Notes under the pieces: model-generated | Seen by the model: only the letters and a program-made list of their open reading frames with translations | What the model was told of the DNA's origin: nothing | Database searches by the model: none | Position numbers and translations under genes: made by a program | From: Asterionellopsis glacialis | Lineage: Eukaryota; Bacillariophyta; Plagiogrammaphyceae; Rhaphoneidales; Asterionellopsidaceae | Length of the DNA stretch: 10,221 nt | Assembly (NCBI GenBank): GCA_014885115.2 | Contig: WKLE02002480.1 | Coordinates: 1 to 10,221, forward strand | Direction of reading: 5' to 3' | In this document: positions 1 through 6,986 of the stretch, in pieces | Position numbering within the stretch: the first letter of the stretch is position 1 | Layout: every line of letters starts with the position of its first letter

Positions 1-230
1 TTGTCGTCACCAATCATTTCAAAGGCATTCGTAATTTTACGTAATTCAGGTGTCAACCCAAGTGGATCCTCCTCATTGGAAGTTTCTGTACTTGCAGGTG
101 ATTCTGTTTCAACGAAAAGTGGACGATTGCAAGTGGCAGTAGTCCTAGAAGGGTTGAATGGACTTGTAAAGGCTGTTGTGGTTGAGCCGATACCAAGAGA
201 AAGAAGCACAACTAATGCACTGAATTTCAT
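1..230 (-). CDS. SUFE: Plastid-targeted SufE-like Fe-S cluster assembly protein, 5' part only
   Basis: The ATG is at 230-228 in an A-rich context (AAAAATGAAA), and 76 codons are visible before the gene leaves the window. Residues 1-20 form a signal peptide (basic MKF, then a hydrophobic SALVVLLSLGIG core). The likely cleavage site is between A20 and F21 (TTTA|FTSP), followed by a Ser/Thr/Pro/Arg-rich, acid-free stretch to about residue 40. That is the bipartite presequence of diatom plastid proteins, with Phe at +1. After an acidic linker, residues 57-76 read LGLTPELRKITNAFEMIGDD. This resembles the first helix of the SufE domain, which in the family precedes an Arg-Tyr and the catalytic-Cys loop; both would lie outside the window. 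SufE accepts sulfur from the cysteine desulfurase SufS and passes it to the plastid SUF scaffold. Plastid targeting is well supported. The SufE assignment rests on about 20 residues and is moderate. Confidence 0.62.
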   Translation of the reverse strand, partial: MKFSALVVLLSLGIGSTTTAFTSPFNPSRTTATCNRPLFVETESPASTETSNEEDPLGLTPELRKITNAFEMIGDD

Positions 231-431
231 TTTTAAAATAGAGAAGAATATATGTATGTCAACAACAAGTTGTGAATGTAAAGATGTTCGGGTAATGCCG
301 TAAACACTGTGAACAGATATGGCAACAACAACTTTTCGGCTAATATTTTTCTTCTTCGGTCGGCTCCTCCATTCGCTTTCTCATTTATTCCCCTGTATGT
401 GTGTCTTTCCAGAGGGCGGAATCATCATCCT

Positions 432-597
432 GCGTCAGAGGTGGCATCTTTCCACGTGAAAACAGTACACCCGTACTGTAATTCCTACGTCAGCGCTCCA
501 TAACCTATTTAACCGCCTGGCCGGACACCGTAAGCAATGAAAAAATTATGGAAGAAATTCTCGTGTCAAGCAACGTCACGTGACGCAGGTATGACGT
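432..597 (-). promoter_or_regulatory. Promoter of the SufE-like gene: cluster of CRE-type (ACGT-core) sites and two CACGTG boxes
   Basis: Seen in the sequence: GCGTCA 432-437, CACGTG 453-458, ACGTCA 487-492, ACGTCA 573-578, TGACGC 581-586 and TGACGT 592-597. A second CACGTG (577-582) lies inside a perfect 12-bp palindrome, CGTCACGTGACG (574-585). A TATA-like TTAAATA is read on the minus strand at about 512-505. The cluster lies 200-370 bp upstream of the SufE-like ATG. TGACGT, ACGTCA and TGACGC are the three CO2/cAMP-responsive elements described in the Phaeodactylum carbonic anhydrase (ptca1) promoter; bZIP factors bind such sites. Assignment to this gene, and not to an unseen gene on the plus strand, is inferred from proximity. 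Confidence 0.5.
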
Positions 598-2535
598 AGC
601 AGATTCCGGAGGAAGCGTACAAGTTCAACCTTTGGTATCAAATTGTTGATACTCTGTAGGATCTGGTACATGTGTACAGAAATAGAACTGTGTCCTAACA
701 GCACCTATCACAATTCATCGTTCACTTAGTAAACATGACAAGAACAGACACTTCTTAAAAATTAACATTATCGCGATCCAAGCAAGCAAGGTGCAATGAT
801 TTGGAAAGTTGTCTGTTGTACGATGTTAGTGGTACGTTTAAAAAACGTAGGACTACTGTATTCATAGTACTTGCTACTTTTTGGTTTTCATATGCACACC
901 TTACTGTAGGTGCACATGAGAACCCCGACGACAAAATATTTTATTATTGTCTGCGCGGTTAACATTTCTTGCATTTATCCCTGATTCGGAGAAATACTTG
1001 TAATACGTCAGTCAGTGCATGCATGTCAGACCATAAACAAAAAAAAGTCAAGAAAACATAATATATTAGATTACATTGTTTATAACTATTAGGATGTCAT
1101 AATAGTACGGACCATATACAATTAATTACTACTGGTCCAGAAGAGTACAATTTAATCTATTATAAATTATATAAATTTTACATTATAAGGGCTATAATTT
1201 GCTAAATAGTTCTACTGCGGTACTCGATATTTTTCATCATGCACAACTGCAACATTGCATACAAGTTACATGTCCTATGATACAAGTAGTACTGTTTGTA
1301 CATGGAACAGGTATTCTTTTTTCTCTATACTGGTACCTACCGGCAGTAGAAGAACAACCTCCTATATATGTAGAACTTCAATCAAGATGCAAGATTTATC
1401 GTACCGTTACACTACAATAATCGTACCAAGATGGAGGATTCTTGGAATACAAAAAAATATTCCATCCACCGAGTAATTTAAAATCGCGTCTCCATTCAAA
1501 AAAGACCATCTGCTAATAACAGAGACTACTTGTGTGTTTCGGATCTATCCGTCGCATTCCTTCAAGCAAACCCTTCTTCTCTGAGCCGGGAATGGAAATA
1601 GAGGTAAGCGTGTGAAGTAGCGTTTTTTATTGCATTTCAATTTGTTGTTTTGTTGTGCTGTTGGTTGTGCAACGATTTCATTCGGTACGTCGTCGTGTTG
1701 CCAAGGCGTCGTCTCGTCCGCGAGTACAGCCGGTGTACCGTTTTCTCTCACGTTGAAGAAAAACCCCATCCATGAAAAGAACAGAAAAGAGTCCCAACAA
1801 AGACTTCAGAACCGAAGAATTTCGTTTATGTAACACCAACCTTGTATTGGTGGATACGACAAAGCTAGCCTTGTTCATTAGATTCGGTAGTATGAATGGT
1901 ACTGTACTAGTCTTCTGGATAGTTTGCTCAAGTTCTTTTAAGTAAATGAGTACCGACCTGGTACTCCATATATATGTATTCTGTTGGATCCCGCCCGCCA
2001 GGGCTTCGTTTTCTTATGTACATCTTAGTTAATTATGAAGAAATTTAAATCCGTTTCGGGATTGAATCCTTCATGAATGTATATGATATATACATAAATA
2101 AACCTGTCTTTATGCGCCAGACGATGCAGAGCCAAAAATTTGGCAGTTGCTTGCTGCTCTATGTTGTGAGAACACTCTCTCGCAAGCAAGACTTCGAGAC
2201 CTACTGCCGTGCGTAGAGAACCTACAATCGTGTTTAACAACTAAGAGTTCACTCCTGCGTTCAAAGTACCGTACCTTGGAGGTCGTGATTGTATTCTTTG
2301 TTTGTGTCTACACTTACTGCACCGACATTAATTTCCTATCAACCCACTTGATACTCACTCACACGGACGTGACACTTTATCATTCTCTCCCTCTTTATTC
2401 TTGTTTTTGGACTCTCTTGGCCATCATCATTGCTGATTTGACATTACACTTCATTGGACGACTTGGTTCCCTTCCATTGATTGCTTCTTCCAAAACAAAA
2501 TACGATCATACTATACGCTCGGTATTTTATTATTT
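598..2535. other. Intergenic region with no supportable gene
   Basis: Reading frames here are short, start at arbitrary points and lack recognisable domains. The longest (2147-2569, plus) has Cys- and hydrophobic-rich composition without a domain and overlaps the start of the next gene. GTAC-containing words are frequent (for example around 660-680, 1140, 1290-1340, 1720-1740 and 1950-1970). From about 2370 to 2541 the plus strand is pyrimidine-rich and ends in TTTATGCAG, so this part is probably 5' UTR or a leader intron of the gene at 2536. A more GC-rich patch at 1685-1745 is unexplained. Confidence 0.5.
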
Positions 2536-4242
2536 ATGCAGGGCGATTCTTCTTCTTATCCACATATGATTTCACCTCACCGTGGCGCAGCTGCCAACGA
2601 CGGTAATTCGTCCACAGGAGGTTCAGGCGTCCCCTTATCACCCAATGATTCGTCAGGCATTGTACCAAATGAAGAATCCTTATGTCACGCCTTGGGAATT
2701 TCACTGATTGAAGCACCACACACACCTGGACTAGGAGGGAAACGACGTGGGGATCGTGATTCAAACAATAATCCAAATGGCAATTTGTTATCTCCTCAAT
2801 ATGAAGAAGAAGAAGAGGCTATCATTGTACCGAATCCAGAAGCTGATCAAGTCGATTTAAGTATATTGCGCGGCACAAGAGCACCACCACCGGAACCGCG
2901 AGAACGAATTTTTATTACCGATGATGAAGGTGATGAAGATCTAGAGGCTTTGGCAGAATTAGTACCAGCCTTGAAGAGTCGAGCAGGTGCATCATACGCT
3001 GAGGATGTTCCACAGGGCATGACAATGGATGGACAACATTTGCCAGAATCTCTAAAAGACGCTACCGGCAACAATATAGACAGTACTCACAACAACAAAA
3101 ATCCATCGGATGCAGCAGCAGAGGAAGTTAAGGATGCAAAGAAGAAAGAAAGTGCACACATTGTTCTCAAACAAGTTGATTCCATGACGGTAGAAGATGA
3201 GTCTCAACACCCCGGAAATGCCAAAGTAACGACAAGCAAGGATGAAGCTCCCTCTGTACCTGAGGTTGTCGAAGAGGAAGGTGACTCGGATGACGTATCA
3301 GATTCAGACTCGGATGGTGAAGATAATAATAATGATAAAGACACTAAAAAGATGGCTCCCAATAGACTAAACTATGGAGATGAACCATTTGAACAAAACT
3401 TGGGAGGATTCGAAGTGGACGACAACGGTGAAGTCAACGACGCCGATGCAGACTCGGCGGAGGCTTTGGATTCTTCTGGCCATGAAGATTCTCTTGGGGA
3501 CCGATTGGGAAGAGAACAAAAGGCGAAATCCAAACAAGATTACAGAGGCATGTCATCCAATGCCTCTCTTAGTACAGCTACACAAACACATGAAGTTCGC
3601 ATGCCCATGTATCTGCCTACCTTTAAACCAGCAACGGGCTGTACGAACGCATCCGACTTTATTGTGCGGTGTTTCGTGGCTCGTTTGAGAAGTGGAATCA
3701 CTGTGGTGAAGCATGGACGATCAAGATTTTGCAAGTCCCGTCTAAGGATACTTCACATTCATCCTGATGGAAGATCCTTGTCATGGAAACCTGCAATGGG
3801 GGAACCCACATCGTCTAAGCGACCACCAAAGCTTGATTTGAGTATCTGCACAGAAGTTCGTCATGCATGGAGTCCTGATCCACTCTATCCCATGTTTACT
3901 GGAACACCTATCCTTCGACAAAAGTGTGAAGCTGCCAATGCCCATAAGAGTTTTGCTCTTATCTTTCCAAAGAGAACTGTGGATATTACAGCAGTGACTG
4001 CAGATCAATGCAAAGTATTGATGGAAGGATTTTCAGCTCTCTGCTTTCGATTACAAATGGCCAATTTGGCAGGCAAGAAAAACAAGGGTGCCACTGATAG
4101 TGATGCTGGAGATAGTCCCTTTGTAGATGGAGCATCTACTACGGCCAGTGCAACCCTTACCAATACTTCGACACAGTTGAGTCCGGCTAGTCCAGGAGCA
4201 GTCAAGCCGTCCGGAAAGCGGGGTACTACGACCCGTCGTTGA
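2536..4242 (+). CDS. PH-like domain protein with long acidic disordered N-terminal region (568 aa)
   Basis: A single uninterrupted frame of 568 residues ends in TGA at 4240-4242. Residues 1-360 are low-complexity and probably disordered: Ser/Asn/Gly-rich at first, EEEEE near 90-94, and an Asp/Glu/Ser-rich acidic tract at about 240-320. Residues 374-507 look like a pleckstrin-homology fold. The first strand is FIVRCFVARLRSG, followed by a basic loop (KHGRSRFCKSR, 392-402), a strand pair ending in SLSWKP (414-419), a strand at SFALIF (472-477), and a C-terminal helix at about 488-510. The basic loop sits where PH domains bind phosphoinositides. The tail (511-568) is Ser/Thr/Gly-rich and ends in Arg-Arg. 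A membrane-recruited signalling or trafficking role is inferred; the protein has no catalytic domain. The ATG at 2536 is uncertain: it lies inside TTTATGCAG, which also looks like a 3' splice site, so an upstream coding exon or a start at the ATG at 2566 are alternatives. The frame is open, without another ATG, back to 2437. Confidence 0.85.
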   Translation: MQGDSSSYPHMISPHRGAAANDGNSSTGGSGVPLSPNDSSGIVPNEESLCHALGISLIEAPHTPGLGGKRRGDRDSNNNPNGNLLSPQYEEEEEAIIVPNPEADQVDLSILRGTRAPPPEPRERIFITDDEGDEDLEALAELVPALKSRAGASYAEDVPQGMTMDGQHLPESLKDATGNNIDSTHNNKNPSDAAAEEVKDAKKKESAHIVLKQVDSMTVEDESQHPGNAKVTTSKDEAPSVPEVVEEEGDSDDVSDSDSDGEDNNNDKDTKKMAPNRLNYGDEPFEQNLGGFEVDDNGEVNDADADSAEALDSSGHEDSLGDRLGREQKAKSKQDYRGMSSNASLSTATQTHEVRMPMYLPTFKPATGCTNASDFIVRCFVARLRSGITVVKHGRSRFCKSRLRILHIHPDGRSLSWKPAMGEPTSSKRPPKLDLSICTEVRHAWSPDPLYPMFTGTPILRQKCEAANAHKSFALIFPKRTVDITAVTADQCKVLMEGFSALCFRLQMANLAGKKNKGATDSDAGDSPFVDGASTTASATLTNTSTQLSPASPGAVKPSGKRGTTTRR

Positions 4243-4773
4243 CGTGTGTGTGTGTATGTTGTTTTGGTAAACGTTGGTGGTACCTTTTGGCTTGCAAGTG
4301 GAAAAGAGAGGAGGACACTTACAAGAAACTCTGTGTGAATGCTTCCCAGCTGTGCAATGCAGTACGAGCTCGTACATGTAGGGTGTGTCACCCCCCTGCA
4401 AAACTCGTATCTTATCTAGACCTAGAGAAAGACACACACAAAAACACACGCACATGATGATAGGTACGGTGTACAAAAAGCAAGTTCACCAAGTACAAAG
4501 AAAAGGTTTACAACTTCACTCAAAATTCATATTGACACAACACTGAATTGCACGAATAAAGAGAGACATAAAGAGAGGGGTTGTGGGGCGGTTCAGATTC
4601 ACACAACAATATGGATTTATTTGTTTTTTAATGGATGATGTAGTGATAAATATTATTTTTTTGTTCCAATTTATAGATATTTTTCGGGACTATCATCTTT
4701 TTTTAATTTGAGTAACATATACTTGTTGATCGTACACTGGTTAGTAGGACTATTACATCGTTTTACGGGTGTG
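4243..4773. other. Convergent 3' flanks of the PH-like gene and the silaffin-like gene
   Basis: The 531 bp between the two convergent stop codons holds no gene. On the plus strand a (TG)n run starts just after the PH-like stop (about 4244-4255), and a complementary (CA)n run lies at 4432-4440 and continues imperfectly to about 4453; the two could pair in the transcript. AATAAA at 4555-4560 is a candidate poly(A) signal for the PH-like gene. TTTATT at 4616-4621 reads AATAAA on the minus strand, about 150 nt past the silaffin-like stop, and is a candidate poly(A) signal for that gene. The two 3' UTRs probably approach each other or overlap here. Confidence 0.55.
4506..4735 (+). repeat. Direct repeat, copy A (3' flank of the silaffin-like gene)
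   Basis: This block aligns in the same orientation with 6723-6900. Shared landmarks, in order: a CTCAC/TTCAC..AATTCATA start, ACGAATA(A/G)AGAGAG(A/G)CATAAAG, GGGG(C/T)GGTTCA(G/A)ATTCACA, TATGGAT, GATGATGTAGTG, CTATCAT/TATCATC, and GTAACATATA followed by GTTG(A/G)T(C/T)GTAC. Copy A carries about 45 bp after GATGATGTAGTG that copy B lacks. By eye the aligned parts are clearly homologous but diverged, so the duplication is not recent. The copy includes the candidate poly(A) signal of the silaffin-like gene. Confidence 0.85.
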
Positions 4774-5187
4774 TTATTTACCTCCACCACCTCCACCACC
4801 ACGATTACCACCACCTCCACCGCCTACACCACCACCAAAGCCTCCACCATTTCCGCTTCCTGGACCAGGACCATTACCACCGCCAGGACCTCCGCTTCCT
4901 GGACCACCACTATTACCACCATCATCACCAGCAACAGGATCTTTTGCGCTTTTCTTGCTGCCTTTCTTGCTTTTCTTGCTGCCTTTCTTGCTTTTCTTGC
5001 TGCCTGACGCGCTATTCTTACCACTCTTGCCCGATACAAGTTGACGATGCGCAGTCTTCGTGCTATCCTTGATACGATTTTTTACCATGAGACGAGCTTC
5101 AACACCCAACGGACCATAGTGGTTGCTCATCGAAGCAACAAGAATAGCTGCGAGTAGTACCAAAAAAGAACTCAAAAACCTGTTCAT
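4774..5187 (-). CDS. Silaffin-like secreted biosilica-associated protein (137 aa)
   Basis: The ATG is at 5187-5185 and the TAA at 4776-4774. Residues 1-31 form a signal peptide (MNR, hydrophobic FLSSFLVLLAAILVA, plausible cleavage VEA|R at 31/32). Residues 32-50 look like a propeptide ending in an RXL site (RQL, 48-50), a processing site known in diatom silaffins. Residues 52-82 consist of Ser, Gly and Lys apart from N58, A60 and A81, with 13 Lys and 10 Ser. They include GSKKSKK repeated twice plus a partial third copy. Lys residues often fall three apart (65/68/71/74), close to but one short of the five-Lys KxxK cluster described for silica-targeted proteins. Residues 83-137 are a Gly/Pro-rich tail that becomes nearly pure Gly. 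Silaffins are secreted to the silica deposition vesicle, where modified Lys and phospho-Ser drive silica precipitation. Silaffin-like is a compositional call, since these proteins share little sequence. Other Gly-rich wall proteins remain possible, but the SKKSKKG block favours silaffin. Confidence 0.82.
   Translation of the reverse strand: MNRFLSSFLVLLAAILVASMSNHYGPLGVEARLMVKNRIKDSTKTAHRQLVSGKSGKNSASGSKKSKKGSKKSKKGSKKSAKDPVAGDDGGNSGGPGSGGPGGGNGPGPGSGNGGGFGGGVGGGGGGNRGGGGGGGK
4951..5004 (-). repeat. In-frame 21-bp tandem repeat coding for GSKKSKK
   Basis: Two exact 21-bp copies (4951-4971 and 4972-4992) are followed by a 12-bp partial copy (4993-5004) inside the silaffin-like gene. Because 21 bp equals seven codons, gain or loss of a unit changes the number of Lys/Ser heptads without breaking the frame. 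The two full copies are identical at DNA level, which points to recent slippage or conversion, whereas the surrounding Gly codons vary. Confidence 0.9.
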
Positions 5188-5736
5188 GGTGTATCAATTT
5201 ACCTTTCACAGAAGGTATCAAGTAAGAACCGGGATATTTCCGAGTGAGAAAGTGCACAAATGGATGTGAGAGAGAATGGAGAAACTTTACTCAGAACAAT
5301 AGAAATGTAAATAAAACCCTTTTCACATGATAAAGTGCAATTGATGCACGGTGGTGTAATCAATCAAAACAGGAAGTCCAAATCCCCAGTGACTTACCGG
5401 TGGAAACAGAATAGATATCAAGATTATGTGTTGAGATTAGTGACTGTGACTGTAATTTTTTGTTGGGATTAGATTTTATGAGAGGATCTGAAACTGTTAC
5501 AATTCAGAAGCTATTGCTGGGTGAATTTCGAATGGGAACCCTATTGATGAAATAATGTGAGTTCGTGACTTGAGACTCCGAATACGGTTGAAGTGAGTTA
5601 GAGTATCGTACAAATAGAATAAATAATATAAAAGAAGTACAAAAAATCGATAAATTTTCAATGGGAACCCATAATATATATTAGTAGTATTTATAAGTAG
5701 AGTAAATAGCTGGATTTCCAATGGGACCCGGAAGTC
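5188..5736. other. Upstream region of the silaffin-like gene, with AATGGGAACCC motifs
   Basis: This AT-rich stretch has no supportable gene; the frame on the minus strand at 5497-5772 is Tyr/Leu/Ile-rich without a domain. The short word AATGGGAACCC occurs at 5531-5541 and 5660-5670 and, as AATGGGACCC, at 5720-5729. It returns as AATGGGAACAC at 6380-6390 at the end of the tandem array, with another GGGAACCC right after (6393-6400). The spacing is irregular. It may be part of the decayed repeat family next door or a protein-binding site. No clear TATA box is seen just upstream of 5187. Confidence 0.45.
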
Positions 5737-6522
5737 AGTCCACGTTCGGATATACTTCTGTAATAAAAGCATTTCTTTCTTAATTGCTTATTGTCCGGTT
5801 AAAAACAGGATCACCATCGGAAGCCCTAAAATATATATATCAGTCATCAAAGGAAATTGCATTCCTCAGAAATTGCTCATTTTACTTCTTGTCGAATTGG
5901 AATTCCAAACAGTTCCTTACAGTCCACGTTCAGATATTCTTCTTTTATGTAAGAGCAATCGGCGATTGCTTAATGTATTCTTGAAAACTGGATCACCGTC
6001 GGAAGCCCTAAAATATATATATCAGTAATCAAAGGAAATTCCATTCCTTCGAAATTACTCATTTTACTCTCCACACAGTTCCTTACAGTCCACGTTCGGA
6101 TATTCTTCTTTTATATAAGAGCAATTGGCGATTGCTTATTGTACGCTTGAAAACCGGATCACCATGGAAAGCCCAAAAATATATATATCAGTCATCAAAG
6201 GAAATTGCATTCCTAAAAAGTTACTTTTTTTACATCCCCACAGTTCCTTACAGTGCACGTTCGGATTTTTTTCTTTTATATGAGCAATTGGTAATCGCTG
6301 TAATGATCAGAAGCCCTAAAATATATGTGAGCAAATCAAGCTAATTGTATTCCTTGGAAATTGCTTATTTTACTTCTCGAATGGGAACACTGTGGGAACC
6401 CTAGTCCAAGTTCGAGTATGCAATTGGCTATTTCTATTATTGTCTAAGCTTCAAAATTTCAGAAATTTAAAAGCAAAAATCCAAGGTTGCCATCTTCAGA
6501 AATTACTTATTTTACTACTCAA
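5737..6522 (+). repeat. Degenerate tandem array, five copies of a 151-184 bp AT-rich unit
   Basis: Copies begin at 5737, 5921, 6087, 6252 and 6403, each at AGT(C/G)CA(C/A)GTTC. The first four are 184, 166, 165 and 151 bp long; the fifth runs to about 6522 and is poorly conserved. Shared landmarks within a unit: AGTCCACGTTCGGATATTCTTC, GCAAT(C/T)GGCGATTGCTTA, GGATCACC, GAAGCCCTAAAATATATATATCAG, TCAAAGGAAATTGCATTCCT, a CATTTTACT stretch, and ACAGTTCCTTAC at the join to the next unit. Copies 2 and 3 are most alike. Plus-strand frames in copies 1 and 3 both read LIVRLKTGSP.. only because the unit repeats; they lack an ATG at the start and a conserved end. The array lies 550 bp upstream of the silaffin-like gene. 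Confidence 0.88.
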
Positions 6523-6722
6523 GACCATGACAGAATTTTCTCTTCAGAAGAAAACTTTCAAACGTCATCATTTACTTTGGGTTTGCTTCGTGCTTGGACT
6601 CCAACAGATTGGAGATTTCAAAAATATGAGCAATCCAAGCTTGGATCAGAAAGCCAGTTGCTTATTTCCGACCGTGTACTGTACAGTATCATATTTATAA
6701 TATAATACTAAAAAGAAATAGT
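6523..6722. other. Short spacer between the tandem array and direct-repeat copy B
   Basis: No gene or repeat is recognised here. Short overlapping plus-strand frames run through it but have no domain, and one begins inside the last array unit. Confidence 0.4.
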
Positions 6723-6900
6723 GTTATAACCTCACTCATAATTCATAACTCAATACTTAATTGTACGAATAGAGAGAGGCATAAAGGGAGGGTAGAGTGG
6801 GGTGGTTCAAATTCACATAAACTATATGGATATGTGGTTTTTATTGATGATGTAGTGGCTATCATTTGTAATTTTAGTAACATATAATAGTTGGTTGTAC
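6723..6900 (+). repeat. Direct repeat, copy B (3' flank of the decayed minus-strand gene)
   Basis: Diverged direct copy of 4506-4735, lacking about 45 bp that copy A has. It ends about 90 bp before the stop codon of the decayed minus-strand gene at 6987, so both copies sit just downstream of a minus-strand coding region. TTTATT at 6840-6845 reads AATAAA on the minus strand. Beyond 6900 the two flanks stop matching: copy A runs into the silaffin-like C-terminus, copy B does not. Confidence 0.85.
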
Positions 6901-6986
6901 CTTCAATAGACATGTATTGATTGTTACTGCTGCTTTTCAAAACCAATTCTTTTTGGGGTCTTCGAACAGGTATTGAATCGAATCTT

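Noticed and set aside
1..303. Plus-strand open frame at the left edge
   Set aside because: Antisense to the frame with a plastid presequence and SufE-like residues; it has no recognisable content of its own.
1772..1945. 57-codon plus-strand frame (MKRTEKSPNKDF..), considered as a leader exon of the PH-like gene
   Set aside because: The GTAAAT donor near its end joins to 2542 in a frame that hits a stop within about ten codons; nothing else supports expression.
2147..2569. 140-residue hydrophobic plus-strand frame before the PH-like gene
   Set aside because: No domain, Cys-rich and uneven composition, and it overlaps the PH-like start; it is better explained as pyrimidine-rich leader or intron DNA.
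4824..5039. Second minus-strand frame rich in Ala/Arg/Lys through the 21-bp repeat
   Set aside because: Out-of-frame reading of the same repeat; it lacks a signal peptide and ends in a low-complexity Val/Leu run.
4769..5044. Plus-strand proline-rich reading frame opposite the silaffin-like gene
   Set aside because: Its Pro codons are the complement of the Gly (GGN) codons, and the Leu/Phe repeats mirror the Lys/Ser repeat. The minus strand has the signal peptide, RXL site and sensible ends; the plus strand has none.
5784..6344. Two plus-strand frames with nearly the same start (LIVRLKTGSP..)
   Set aside because: They are translations of the same repeat unit, begin at TTG and diverge at their ends; the other copies do not keep the frame.
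5737..6522. CRISPR array
   Set aside because: Units are 151-184 bp and degenerate, there are no short exact repeats with unique spacers, and the genome is eukaryotic.
6790..6830. Possible tRNA from GGTTCAAATTC
   Set aside because: No matching acceptor, D-arm or anticodon arm; the word belongs to the direct-repeat block.
4506..6900. LTR retrotransposon or solo element bounded by the direct repeats
   Set aside because: The repeats are diverged, lack clear TG..CA ends or a primer-binding site, and no gag or pol motif lies between them.
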